64,000 nt of DNA from Acanthosepion lycidas (GCA_963932145.1 OZ010587.1:115103910-115167909); one strand, 5' to 3'. Counted from the stretch's first letter, positions 25,248 to 35,967 are shown. A program made the numbers and translations. The notes: generated from the sequence alone by a model not told the origin.

Positions 25248-25763
25248 CGTGGAGAGTTTTCCTTCATGAAGTTCCTGTAATGTAGGCCTTGTTTTAAGGG
25301 CAGCTGTAGTGGACAATAAATTTCGGTAGTGGTCTAAATGGGGGATCGCTTCGGTAGTATTTCCTCCAAAGGTCTTCAAATTACTCGTATCATATGAATG
25401 TGTCCGGTATGTGTCCGTCGGACTAAAAGAGAAAGTTCCATGGGGTGAATCAGGGTATCTTTCGCTGTTACTATCGATACTGTGTCGATAATGTTGCAGG
25501 CTATTTTCCCGATCTCGGGCCACATTATTCTCTTCGTCATCTTCACAAGGTTCGGCGATGGACACTCGATGCACCTTGAAACGGGAAGAACTATTCCTTT
25601 TAGCCTCACTGGGAAGATCCGTCAGTTCATCTTTCGATTCTAGAACCAAGCTGCTATCTCTGGATTTTTTCTTATCTTTATCACGAATTTGCAGGGCTAT
25701 GTCATCGTCACCGTTTTTATCAATGTTGGTTCCTTTGCCACGAGCCGACGACTTGTCCGCCAT
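25248..25763 (-). CDS. SLC12A2-like: Na-K-2Cl cotransporter (SLC12A1/2, NKCC family), first coding exon, partial gene
   Basis: NKCC proteins bring Na+, K+ and 2 Cl- into the cell across the plasma membrane. This exon encodes the regulatory cytoplasmic N-terminus, 172 residues. Seen: RFKV at residues 61-64 fits the RFx(V/I) docking motif for SPAK/OSR1 kinases. Residues 124-148 (YDTSN, KTFGGNT, AIPHLDHYRN) match the phospho-threonine block of NKCC1 (human TFGHNT, then AVPRIDHYRH), with T131 and T136 at the activating positions. RPTLQELHEGK (159-169) aligns with the stretch just before the transmembrane core. The rest is charged and low in complexity, as is usual for this region. The ATG at 25763 has A at -3 and G at +4. 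The frame is open to a GTAAGT donor at 25242-25247, and exactly 172 codons precede it (phase 0). The open frame continues about 36 codons into the intron without homology. No transmembrane exon is in the window. NKCC1 versus NKCC2 cannot be decided here. Confidence 0.9.
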
Positions 25764-25795
25764 ATTTCGACTGAGGTGAAGGCCCGACTATATGT

Positions 25796-25832
25796 GGGAG
25801 TGTGTGCGCGAGCGCGCGCTCGGGCGTGTGTG
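25796..25832. promoter_or_regulatory. Alternating GT/GC tract with 14 bp palindrome
   Basis: A purine-pyrimidine alternating run about 35-70 bases upstream of the NKCC ATG, containing CGAGCGCGCGCTCG (25809-25822), a perfect palindrome. Such sequence can adopt Z-DNA. It would lie in the 5' UTR or core promoter. Confidence 0.5.
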
Positions 25833-27819
25833 TATTGATATTTAGAGAAAGAAAGAAAGAAAGATATTGTAGGAAACTAGCCGAGAAACTGATCTTTTAC
25901 AATACAATACATATGTAGATAGATATACACGAACGATTTTTGTTTTTAATTTTCACCCGCTTGTCGATGGTAGTTATGAAGACAGAGAAATTTGTTATAA
26001 TAAAATTAAAATAAGCCTTAAACGTTTTAATACTGTCGCTGTCGATAATAAGCTGCTAATAATTAAAAAAAAAAACAAAGCCCGAAACCCTGATCAGTAT
26101 ATCAGTCACCCGTCTGCTGCATTTGTTATGATTGCATGAACGATTATAAAATAAAGCTAATCTTTTTTATCTTCTTAATCTTATGCTTTCATTTAACTCC
26201 TTCCTCTTTTCTTTTAATTCGGCCGGATTTGTTGATTTCCTTCCTTTTCCAGGGGAGGGTAAAAAAATAAATAAATAAATGAGGACTTTTTAAACTAGCG
26301 GGTGAGTAATAATAAACTAGGTGTTTGCTTAAAATTTAAAAAAAAAAAAAAATAATTGTTGAATAATTTTTGGTAGATGGGGAGACGTAAACAGTTTTTT
26401 TTTTTAATTAGTGGTGGAAACTAAGCTACTTAAAATTTAAAATGGAAACGGGAATATATCTTCTTAAGACTGAAACAAAGAAAGCCATAATGGGGATAAG
26501 TTTTTATTTTTCGAAACAGATTTTAGGAAAATACTTAATTAGAAAAAGTTACGAGTTTTCATTTTTTTTCTTTTTTTAGCAATGCTTTTTTTTTTATTTA
26601 TTTATTTTTTATTTTTTTTTTTTTTTTTTCGTAATGAAAATATGGAAACAAAAATGTTTTCGTTCCTAATACTTTTGCTTTTTGGTTTAAGACCCGAAAA
26701 AAAAAATAAATAAATAAATAAAACAATTAACGAAAATAATGTTTAAATGAGTTTTTGATGAATTGGCAAGTATAGAAATCGGGGAAAATTCGGAAAAGTT
26801 AGTAAAGAAATATGAAAAATTGAAAATTGTAGATTTCTCTTCTAACCCCCCAAAGATTGAAACAAAGAAAGATTTAGTAAATAAAACAAAAGAAATTTTC
26901 GTTTGTAACTTAAGAAATTTTGCTTGAACGTAAAAGTCAGAAGGAGAAAGAAAGTTTACTTTGTGGTTTAAGAAGAGAAACAGAAAATGAATAAAGGTTA
27001 AGAAAAGAAAGAGGAAATGAATGAACGAATTTGCTACACTACACTCAACTAAACTAAACAGATATTTCTTTTCTTGTGGAAAATAGAAAAATATCAATGC
27101 AATATGGTTTGAATGAAAATAAATGAAATAAAGAAAAATTTAAGAAAGTTGAAAAAGAGAAACTGTTTGAAATAAGTTATTTCAAATAACTCGGAACTTT
27201 TTTTGTTTATGCTTCTTTTCGGTCCTTGTTTTTTCTTTCATTCTATTTCTATTTCAGGTTCTTGTCTCTCTTTCACGACTTCGTCACCGTCAAGAAAAAA
27301 AGATTCAATACCAATAAATTATTATAAAGTGAACAACAAATATTTCTTCTTTCCATAAGCTTTTAAACTTGACTTCTGAGGCGTAGATTGAGAAATATGG
27401 TGAAGAAGGCAAATCCACCCAGGCTATATAAACCATTAACAGGCGGAAAAAAAGAATAACTACATTACAATAATATTGTTTTTCTTTTTTTCTTTAAAAA
27501 GTTAACCTTTTCTCTCGCTCTCTGTCTCTAAAATAAAATTTTTAAAAAACCCTGAATAGTGTATATATCAAGAAGACAAAAAATAAAAAACAAGAAGTTG
27601 AAAGAAAGTCAAGTTGCAGCGGGGGTGCCAACAACACCTTTAACTTCCCTCTTTTTTTTTTTTCTTTTCAAAAAAGGCGTTACCCTACCCAGGCCAGGGT
27701 ATCAGTATAGAGACCATAGCCTGATTCTATTATGTACATTCATAACAATGACGAAGATAAATAGATATTATATTCAATAATAATCGACTAAATCCTGTTA
27801 TTAAAAGTAGTAGTGGCAA

Positions 27820-28090
27820 GCGCGCTATAAAAGTAGTAGTCGTCGTAGTGGTGCCTGTTCGTCTTCTTGGCTAATGGTTGAAAAAAAAGTCTTGTTGATG
27901 AAGAATTCCTCGTTGTTCTGGCGATTTTCTGCGGTTTCAAAATTCAAGGAAAAGTGTTGGCGACACGTTTCTGCAGCCAACTGGTGACAATAGAATGACA
28001 CCTACTTGTCGAGAGAACAGCCACTATGAATGTTGCCATTTCGCAGGTATTTACGCTGCGACGGCGGCCTTCCGCCATAGCAGACGATAA
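27820..28090. promoter_or_regulatory. Candidate promoter patch (raised CpG, TATA box)
   Basis: In an AT-rich setting this stretch has many CpGs (GCGCGC, CGTCGTCG, GCGACGGCGG) and a plus-strand TATAAAAG at 27826-27833. Two small frames start in good context: plus 27874-27987 (37 codons, MVEKKVLLMK...) and minus 28078-27944 (44 codons, MAEGRRRSVN...). Neither is recognised. The minus strand could supply a 5' non-coding exon of the NKCC gene; CAAGTAGGT near 28005 is a possible donor. All functional reading is inference. Confidence 0.3.
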
Positions 28091-28636
28091 AAATGCCGCA
28101 TTCAATGATTTAAAATGAAACTGCAGGAAAATGGCTAAGTGGGGTCGACAGAAAAAGATAATCCGATAGAGATGGCAAGTATGATTGAAAAGAAAAGGCT
28201 TTTTGTAGCGTTAAGAAGTGGGAGAAAATAAAAGAAATGGAACAGTTAATTTATTATAAAAAAAAGTAGCGGATTAAATACTGGATAATTTAAGTTTGCA
28301 ACTTTATTATTAAATAATGAATTTTTATTTTATATTTCTTTTTTCTTTTTTAATAAAAACAACAAAATCTACGAGTTTCCAGTGCACTGTGTGGGTTGAC
28401 GTTTTAATCAGTATTTCGCACTGATGCCTTTGGAGAATCTGTTTTCCCCATCCCTAGAGATAGATTTACAAAAAAAATTTTCAAAAAAAAGCCTCGACGG
28501 TTGGCTGAGAAAATGTGAGTACTTAGGTAAACTACGGTACCATAATTATGTTACATGTCTGAAAGTAGCTGTTAAAAGCTGTTACCCTCCGCCGCCCATC
28601 ATCAACAATAAAAAAAAGTTCAATCAGTCTTTTTTG

Positions 28637-28753
28637 GCTTACGGCCATATCACGTTGAAACACCGATTCTCGGACGATCACCGAAGTTAAGCATCGTCGA
28701 GCCTGATCAGTACCTACATGGGTGATCGCTTGGGAATACCAGTTGCTAAACTT
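28637..28753 (+). repeat. 5S rRNA-derived sequence (5S pseudogene or 5S-SINE head)
   Basis: 117 bases align with animal 5S rRNA from GCTTACGGCCATATCACGTT to the 3' end. Box A (AAGTTAAGCATCGTCGAGC) and box C (GGGTGATCGCTTGGGAATAC) are close to consensus. Differences (for example GGACGATCACC for GTCCGATCACC, and a decayed terminal stem: 5' GCTTACGG against 3' TAAACTTGG) show it is not a functional gene. A tRNA-like SINE body follows after about a dozen bases, which favours a composite SINE. No T-run terminator directly follows. Confidence 0.75.
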
Positions 28754-28764
28754 GGATGTGCGAA

Positions 28765-28925
28765 CGGTGTAAATGAATAGATAACGGCTCGGAATTGGAA
28801 ATCAGAAAGCCAATTTCCAATTCCAGTCGGGTTCGCTATATTCACTTACTCGCAAATACGCTTCAGAAAGGAATTAATCTATCTCTCCCCCAACTATGAG
28901 TTAACTATGAACTTTCTTACAATAT
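28765..28925 (+). repeat. tRNA-derived SINE directly downstream of the 5S-like unit
   Basis: ATGAATAGATAACGGCTCGG (box A region), CCAATTTCCAATTCCAG (box B region, GAGTTCGAATTCCAG in relatives), then CTCCCCCAACTATGAGTT match the SINE seen at 52408 and, inverted, at 50200 and 53460. Decayed copy. Confidence 0.55.
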
Positions 28926-29084
28926 AAAAATATTTTCTGGCTTTAAATAACCTGAAAAAGGTTGATGCGCCATAAAAAATCAATCACTCAGTCATTTAAA
29001 TTATTGATAACACAACTGCTGGCAAGTTACTCTTGCAAATAATCATTACTACATTGGTTCACTAGGTTCCAACTCTTGGAGATT

Positions 29085-29325
29085 TCTGTCAGACTTATAA
29101 AGGCGACATGTCATGGAGCAGTAGTTATCCTCGCTTGACCATTCATGAGTTTGATCCTTACTGGGTGCCCCACAATTGTAGTCTTGTTTCACATGAAGTT
29201 ATGTTTCGTGACCGCACTAGACTTTCACACTATTACTATGTTGAGTTTGATCTTTACTGAGTGACTCACAAATGTGGTCCTGTGTCAGACTGCAATAAGC
29301 TGAGAAAGTAACACTACTTGTATGA
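29085..29325 (+). repeat. Two tandem copies of a SINE-like unit
   Basis: GAGTTTGATCCTTACTGGGT...ACAATTGTAGTC at about 29149 and GAGTTTGATCTTTACTGAGT...CAAATGTGGTCC at about 29244 are direct repeats, each starting with a box-B-like GAGTTTGATC. A related copy lies at about 57848. Confidence 0.6.
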
Positions 29326-29329
29326 GAAA

Positions 29330-29412
29330 AGGGCGATGCTATAGCAGAGTGATTAATTAGCTCATTTGCGAAGGAAGTGAGTTCGATCCCATTTACTTGT
29401 GCAAGCCATGCC
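29330..29412 (+). repeat. tRNA-derived SINE head
   Basis: Box A TAGCAGAGTGATTA (29342-29355) and box B GAGTTCGATCC (29379-29389) at nearly normal tRNA spacing. The acceptor stem does not pair well, so it is SINE-like rather than a tRNA gene. Confidence 0.5.
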
Positions 29413-29967
29413 TTGTAAGTAGTTAAAAGCGTGGATCAATAAGTCCGAAGCCTTATATGTAGTTCTTAGCTTAATTTTGATTTGAATTTTTCACTGTATA
29501 ATGAATTATGCGATTTATATTTACCTTTCAGCTAACATGGAAAGGGATTACGTTGAAAAATAAATATTTTTTTTATGGTTTTCCATCATTAAGGCGCGGA
29601 CATATTGCTGTATTCAAATGTTCGAAATTCGAAGTAGTTCTTTAAAGTTGTTTTGAAAATCAGGAATATTCTTGTACATTCGGTTCACGAATTTTGTCCA
29701 AATTCCTTGAACTTTGAGCAGTCATCATCATTATAAGCATCATCATCATAAACATCATCTTTTCCTTGACCTGGTGTGGTCGTAAGGTCGCTGCGCAGCT
29801 GAGCACCTGACCAGCTCTCTTTATATGCTTCGGTGGGTATTCATTCACATTTAGCGTGTCTTGTGTAAAGCAGACCGAGCGGAGCTCATTCCTCACCAGA
29901 TCAGATTAGAGATGATGCCCTTCGACTTAAAGTATGAGTATCAAATATTAAGTATATATTTTTATAC

Positions 29968-30167
<200 letters not shown>

Positions 30168-30240
<73 letters not shown>
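30168..30240. repeat. (TA)n microsatellite
   Basis: About 36 TA units, uninterrupted. Confidence 0.95.
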
Positions 30241-30246
<6 letters not shown>

Positions 30247-30589
30247 CTACTTGGTTTAATACATTCTTCAAACCCAGTCCACTCTTTGTGGCCATGTCCA
30301 AACTAAGCTAAGCTTAATAACTATAAGTATCTATGTATGTTTATGTATTATATACATGTAAATGAATACATGTGACGAATGGGAGTGTCTTTCATAGGTA
30401 CTGCATCGGATTTCCTAAATAAACAAAAAAAACAGATTCTTTGAAGTTAAATTTTGGTTTTATTTGAAAGACACCTAAGGTGAGAAATGGCACCATGACA
30501 TTTTCCACTGAGCAATATAAAACACACACACACGTATAAAACACACTCAGACACAGACACACATACATATTTTACATAAATAAAGCCCT

Positions 30590-30910
30590 TTGTAAGGTGT
30601 GGGCTGTACTCGTGAGAACAATTTTTTGTACTTCTTTAAAGTATGGGCTACCAGGAATTCCTTCAATGATTCTATTGGAATCCTTTCCAATCAATCTGAG
30701 CGCCCCAACTATAACAGGAATTGTTGATGTTCTCATGTGCCACATTTCAAGGTCCTTGTATTTTTATACCTTTTTGAAGATCTTTAAAGATACATTGCAG
30801 TTTGCAGGGACTGTCATATCAGTAAGGAGGCATTTTTTTTTGTTTGCGGTCTCTAATAACGATGTTTGGGTGATTATCTTTGATTATTATTATTATTATT
30901 TCAAACTTTA
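30590..30910 (-). pseudogene. C-terminal domain of a LINE (possible restriction-like endonuclease)
   Basis: Minus-strand pieces NIVIRDRKQKK, DMTVPANCN-like, IFKDLQKGIKIQ, PVIVGALRLIGKDSNRIIEG, IPGSPYFKEVQKIVLTST match a domain found at the end of many invertebrate LINE polyproteins ('PDIVIRDK...CLLIDMAVP...VVIGALG...IQKIVLxGTAHILR'). The (R)PD then about 13 residues then D pattern resembles the PD-(D/E)xK type endonuclease; that reading is inference. Frames are broken. Confidence 0.6.
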
Positions 30911-31111
30911 ATCGGAAGCTAAACGTGTTTTCTTCTTCAGCTTTCATTTTTATTAACTGCCAAAAGCAGGAAAATATTATTTTTACGGGTTCTAATAAAT
31001 CCGCCGAAATGCTGTAGTAACATTAAGAACACGAAGGGATTCAATTGTCCGAACAAAAGCCATAATTATAAACTACTAAAGCGTTTTTTTTATAACGGAT
31101 AAATAATCTTA

Positions 31112-31127
31112 CTTATTATAAAACGCA

Positions 31128-31174
<47 letters not shown>

Positions 31175-31485
31175 TGTACGTTTATATATTGGATCGGATT
31201 TCCTACATTTTTCAACCGATTTCAACAAAACTTCACAAGACTACGTAAAATTACCTTACGGTGGTTCTAACAGCGCCCCAAAATTGGAAAAACACAATTG
31301 TTTTTGCACGAAATCAATTTGAAAACACGATTAAGAGGCAACACGAGAATGAAATGGGGACAACTCATATCGAGTTATACTTATTATAAAAGCCAGGTTG
31401 TTTGTGTGTGTGTGTGTGTGTGTTCGTTTATATATGGGATCGGATTTCCTACATTTTTCAACCGATTTCAACAAAACTTCACTTT
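31112..31485 (+). repeat. Two direct copies of a ~100 bp repeat with internal (GT)n
   Basis: 31112-31235 and 31379-31483 share TTATAAAA, a (GT)n run, CGTTTATATAT, then GGATCGGATTTCCTACATTT and CAACCGATTTCAACAAAAC. They are about 95% identical outside the GT run and 145 bp apart. Family not identified. Confidence 0.85.
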
Positions 31486-32209
31486 TTTTTTTTGGCAGGT
31501 AGTGTTTCTTATCGTCTTGCACACTTTTTTCTTTTTTTTTTACATTCAGAATGCTTTAAAAATTCCATTTACAAGATAATTGTTTATAATAAAATTCTAT
31601 TCAATCGGTAGACTCATAACGATTGAAAACAATGCTTTTGACCAATTCTTAAAAAAAAAAAAAACTAATTAAGACATGCGTGTCCGTCAACCTTAAACAA
31701 TAATCTTTGTCAATTTTATTTTTCAGTCTTTTTAGTATTTTATAAGCAAAAGAAAGAAATTCACCGTAAAAAATTTAAAGCTGAAATTTATTTTCATTTT
31801 TATAACAAAGATTTTTTTTTGTTTTTTTTTCGGATGTATCTTTTCACAGTAAACGGTCTTATTTGAACTGTTCTGACATAAATGAAATTTATACATTTTA
31901 GTAAATCTCATAGTTTATATGAGAAAATGTATAAGCCTCTTCATTTCGAGAAGCCGTCATATAGTTTTTTGTTGTCTATGTGTCTTCATTTCTGACTGCT
32001 TTGCTTCCCTCTTTGAGGGCTGACAAAATGATTGGCATAGAGATTTGTGTAAACACGTCGGTATTTCTAATTTGACTGACAACGACGACCTGTTGCAAAG
32101 TATGGTATTTATTTGTTTCAGGAAAAATGAGTTCGAAAGATTTTGAATTTACTCAAACCAGCAACGATTGGTTGAAAATTTTATAACTATCAATACCTTA
32201 CTACGTCCG

Positions 32210-33610
32210 AAAAATTGCTAAACTTATTTTTCTGATTTTCTGTACACAAACAACACACTTCGGAATGGGATCAGACATATATCGACAGGATGAAGGCTTA
32301 GCAATGGGCTCGCCATTATCACCAACAATAGCAAATATATTCATGGAATACTTCGAAGAAATGGCATTAGAATACACATCACTAAGGCCAACTCTATGAC
32401 CGAGATACGTAGATGGCATCTTCATATTCTGGCCACACCAGGAAAAGGTCCGCCTTCTACTGGACCCTGTGAACTCAATACGATCATCGATAGAGTTCAT
32501 AATGGAGAGAGAAAACGACAACAAACTCGCATTCATGAATGTATTAATATCTCGAACAGGAGTTCATGACATCCGTATACAGCAGAACATTCACCGGACA
32601 ATACCTCAACTTCAACTCCCACCACCCATACAGTGTAAAATAAAGGGATCGTCCGCTGCTTACAGCATCGAGCAAAAGTCATAAGTGGCGACCCAGAGAC
32701 ATATGGTCAAGAAATGGTAAGTATAAGCAGTACCTTACAACGTAATAACTACCTTGAGTACATGGCAGCAACTCCGACAAACTGGGATAGAAGGATACAA
32801 GAGGATAAAAACACTTAGGGTAGGCAGACCGAAGCTGTTTTCTATGTGAAAGGATTATCGGAAAAATACAAAAGATCTGTGCTCCATATAACTTAGTTCA
32901 AAAGTGGTTCGACACTTCGCAGACACCTTTTCCAAGTAAGACACCCCGCATAGAGGAGAACATGACTAAGGACTTCGTGTACGCCATTCCGTGCAGCTGT
33001 GGTAAGAAATATAAAGGAGAAACGTGCCGCCCCTTTAAAGTAAAACAGCAAGAACACCGTAAAGCCGTATAACGAGAGGAAATAGAAAAATCAGGCGTAG
33101 CTGACCACATATGGATGGGAATAGATCACCCCCCTGTGGGATGAGGCTGAAATAATAGATTCAGAGAGTATCACCGGAAAATATGAAAACTTAAGGAATC
33201 AATGCATATGCTAGGCCACAAAAATCTCCTAAGCCGGACAAGCAAAGAAATGAATACAATATGAGAAACAGTAATACGGGGTGCTAGAGAAAATCAGTAA
33301 TAACAGTAAAATTTCAAAATAAACTCTGGTAAAAAAAAATGATATTGAGACATTAAGTTTATAATTCACATGCACTGATGTCCTCACGGGCACATGGCCC
33401 AATGGATAAAAGCGTTGTGAGTTCAATAACTGCCTATTGCAGTCGCGAACAAAACTTGTTGAGTTAAAGGGAGATAACTGATACGTCAACTAAAACAAAT
33501 ATAAAGGAGAAACGTGCGAAATAAAGGGTTCAGTTCGAAATTCCAATCATCTGAAGAAGGCCGGAGCGTATAACGAAAACAAGAATATGATAATAAAGAT
33601 GAGGACAACA
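32210..33610 (+). pseudogene. Penelope-like element C: RT plus GIY-YIG
   Basis: Reads GMGSDIYRQDEGLAMGSPLS (32260-32320), TIANIFMEYFEEMALE, then the catalytic box RYVDGIFIFW (YVDD mutated to YVDG, about 32403), NSIRSSIEFIMERENDNKLA, IQKICAPYN-like (32865), then YAIPCSCGKKYKGETCRPFK and EHRKAV (32980-33070), the GIY-YIG core, and ADHIW. Stops and one-base slips break the frame and the N-terminal third is missing. The 3' untranslated part contains a SINE (33388-33485) and ends near GAGGACAACAGTCCAAATA (33602-33620), a 3' phrase shared with copy D. Confidence 0.85.
33388..33485 (+). repeat. SINE in the PLE C 3' region
   Basis: GGCCCAATGGATAAAAGCG (box A region) then TTGTGAGTTCAATAACTGCC (box B region) and GAGTTAAAGGGAGATAACTG. 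The same unit occurs in PLE D (63325-63405). Confidence 0.6.
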
Positions 33611-33716
33611 GTCCAAATAATATAAATTAGTTATACTTCATCTTATTTAATTGCTTTTTATCACAATACAGTGACTTGATACATTCTTTAATATTACCAT
33701 TAGTTGAGATCTTATA

Positions 33717-33720
<4 letters not shown>

Positions 33721-33796
<76 letters not shown>
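33721..33796. repeat. (CA)n (TA)n microsatellite
   Basis: CA run followed by a TA run. Confidence 0.95.
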
Positions 33797-33797
<1 letters not shown>

Positions 33798-33995
33798 GAT
33801 CTCATATTATTAGCAACTTCATCCTTTATCGATATCTAAAATATATAGTTATTGGCATCTAAAGATTTATATTCTGAATAATGGCAGTATCTAATTTAAC
33901 AGCGCAGGTAGGACGAAAACCAGTTTGTTCTGTGCAAACGTAAACAGACTGTAGCTATTTGTATGAAATGTCCCGAATTTCGAAATCTCAATTAG

Positions 33996-34331
33996 TCATG
34001 TGGTGTGTTTTAAAAAAAAGGTCTGTAAGGCAGATTTGACGAACAAAGATGAAAGTTTAATAACTTCAGTCCATAGTTGAAAATTACAAAAATGATTTGC
34101 GTAAAAGAGTATATTGAACGTGCTGGATAATTCAGGTGTACTTCTAATAAAACCCAGTTGAGAATTTATAATGCCGTGTAAAGTGATATTTTTTTTTTTA
34201 AATTTGTCTTTATCAAGATATAAATGTTGTGTTATAGCAGCATGGAAGTGTAGAAAATCACAAGATATCAGCCATTGTGGCCAAATACATGACATCGATA
34301 ACGTGGCCTCTTTGAAAATATTTATATGCAA
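33996..34331 (-). other. Unrecognised 111-codon open frame
   Basis: An ATG-started frame without low-complexity content, one of the longer non-repeat frames in the window. No motif, signal peptide or family recognised. AT-rich codons. Could be a chance frame or an element fragment. Confidence 0.2.
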
Positions 34332-34547
34332 AATCGAATGAAATAGGCAACAAAATACAGGAAGACTGATTTTGAAACATTTTTTTCATCGACAAATGCT
34401 GTGCTACACTTAATGGGCCGGACAGATGAAACGAAAGCTGAGTGGATACTGATGAAAATCGCCCTCAAATGTTGAGATTAACATGGAAAAAGTGGTATTA
34501 TGCGGGATGAGATTTTAGATAGGAAAAAGGTCAATATGGTGTTAAAA

Positions 34548-34570
34548 TGAACACACACACACACACACAC

Positions 34571-34622
<52 letters not shown>
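34548..34622. repeat. (CA)n (TA)n microsatellite
   Basis: CA then TA units. Confidence 0.95.
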
Positions 34623-34624
<2 letters not shown>

Positions 34625-34797
34625 CGCAAAATCCTCGTTGAAAACACAACTATACTTAAACATAAAACCAATAAACAAAAACTAAAATTTCTTGAAACCG
34701 AACCTGAACAAAATAAACAATGAAATCTCCAAAAATATTCTTAAATAACTATTGGTTTATACCAACGGCTTTCCATACTTAATACTTCTCGTTTTTA

Positions 34798-34860
34798 CTC
34801 TCGCGTGGTCACGTGTGACGTCACGAGCTGCGATGCGGTTTTCGCTTCCGCGTCTCGTAT
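34798..34860. promoter_or_regulatory. CpG-rich patch with abutting E-box and CRE
   Basis: CACGTG (34810-34815) is directly followed by TGACGTCA (34816-34823), a full palindromic cAMP response element. Many CpGs surround it in a very AT-rich setting. No flanking gene is recognised; the minus 62-codon frame at 34795-34983 is unassigned. Confidence 0.35.
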
Positions 34861-35156
34861 ACACGAATTTGTCGTGGTTTTGAAATTTTTCATGGAACAA
34901 AAACAGACATTCATTATTGTTTCGTCCGTGTATTGTTTGATATATTGAAATGTAAGCTGAAAGCTTAGATAGGATTTAAACATGTATCAATATGGTGATT
35001 TCCTTTCGTCTTTCAATGATAATGTTATTAAGCTTATCAGACAATATGAAAAGAACTTACTTAAAATAAATAGACAAAACTTGTCTATATTATTTAATGA
35101 AACATGCATCAATGAAAAATTGCTGCCTTAATACACACAATATATATATATATATA

Positions 35157-35967
35157 CAGGATGCGATGGATAAATTGGCGACTAAATGACGCAAAAATTA
35201 ATATAATACTGACATCTCATTTTAACAGACATATTTACCAAAATAACACAACAATATCTTGAAATACTAAAGTGTAAATTTATTCACTAAAATTTCCATT
35301 AGCTTTAATCACGACCTCCAGATGACTTATAGAATCTCCTGCAACTCTCCTTGTTTAAGTTGGTGAATGCTGCCATAATTCTTTCCTTCAGTTCATCTTT
35401 GGTGTTACAAGATTTGTTGTTATCTCGCTCACCTGTGTTTCACACATAATAATCAAGCGGGTTGCAGTCTGGGGAGTTAGGTGGCCAGATGTAAGGGGTG
35501 ATGTGGTCGCAAAAATTGGCGGAGAGCCATGACTGGGTTCTTCTGCTTGTGTGCCATAATGCAGAGTTCTTTTGCCAGACATAGGGTCTTTCAGCAGCTA
35601 CCCTCTTGACCCAGGGCAGCAGTTCGTTTTCATACTTGATGTAGGTATCCGTGATGAACCTGAGGTACTCACCAACAAATTCGAAATGATCAGAGTGAGT
35701 TTTCTGAGCCGCCGTGCCTTCGTAATCACTATTGAACCCATCCAACCTTTTACAAATCCTCTACGCTATCCTCAAATTGACACCCAAGCACTCTGTAATG
35801 TTCGTATTGGAGCTTCCGGGGCGAATTGCGTCATGGTACTTTTTTCTCACCAATCGTGCCCAACTGGCCCTACTATACTGTACAATCGACAAAATAAAAT
35901 AAAAAAAACGCACATGTGCGAAATTAAAAATATAAAATGGCGACAATTTACCCATCGCAACATGTGT
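35157..35967 (-). pseudogene. Mariner-like element, copy 2, with terminal repeats
   Basis: The left end CAGGATGCGATGGATAAATT (after TA) and the right end read back as GTTGCGATGGGTAAATTGTC form imperfect inverted repeats, so the whole ~0.81 kb element is visible. The minus-strand frame 35745-35440 includes DTYIKYENELLPWVKRVAAE, PYVWQKNSALWHTSRRTQSW and CDHITPYIWPPNSPDCNPLD. The second catalytic Asp (QQDSA in relatives) is Asn here and the third (SPD) is kept. The N-terminal DNA-binding part is missing, as in copy 1, so both may descend from one internally deleted master. Confidence 0.8.

Larger units (their letters stand above)
25764..28636. other. Upstream region of the NKCC exon
   Basis: Presumed 5' UTR, promoter or upstream intron of the minus-strand NKCC gene. 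It has a GC-rich alternating tract at 25796-25832, then AT-rich sequence with (AAAT)-type runs, then a patch of raised CpG density at 27820-28140. No other coding exon recognised; the 136-residue frame at 26687-27097 is a low-complexity F/L-rich frame on the minus strand. Confidence 0.5.

Noticed and set aside
26687-27097. 136-codon minus frame rich in Phe and Leu
   Set aside because: AT-rich plus-strand A/G runs read backwards; looks membrane-like only through composition.
28637-28753. Functional 5S rRNA gene
   Set aside because: Terminal stem does not pair and conserved positions are changed; single diverged copy next to a SINE.
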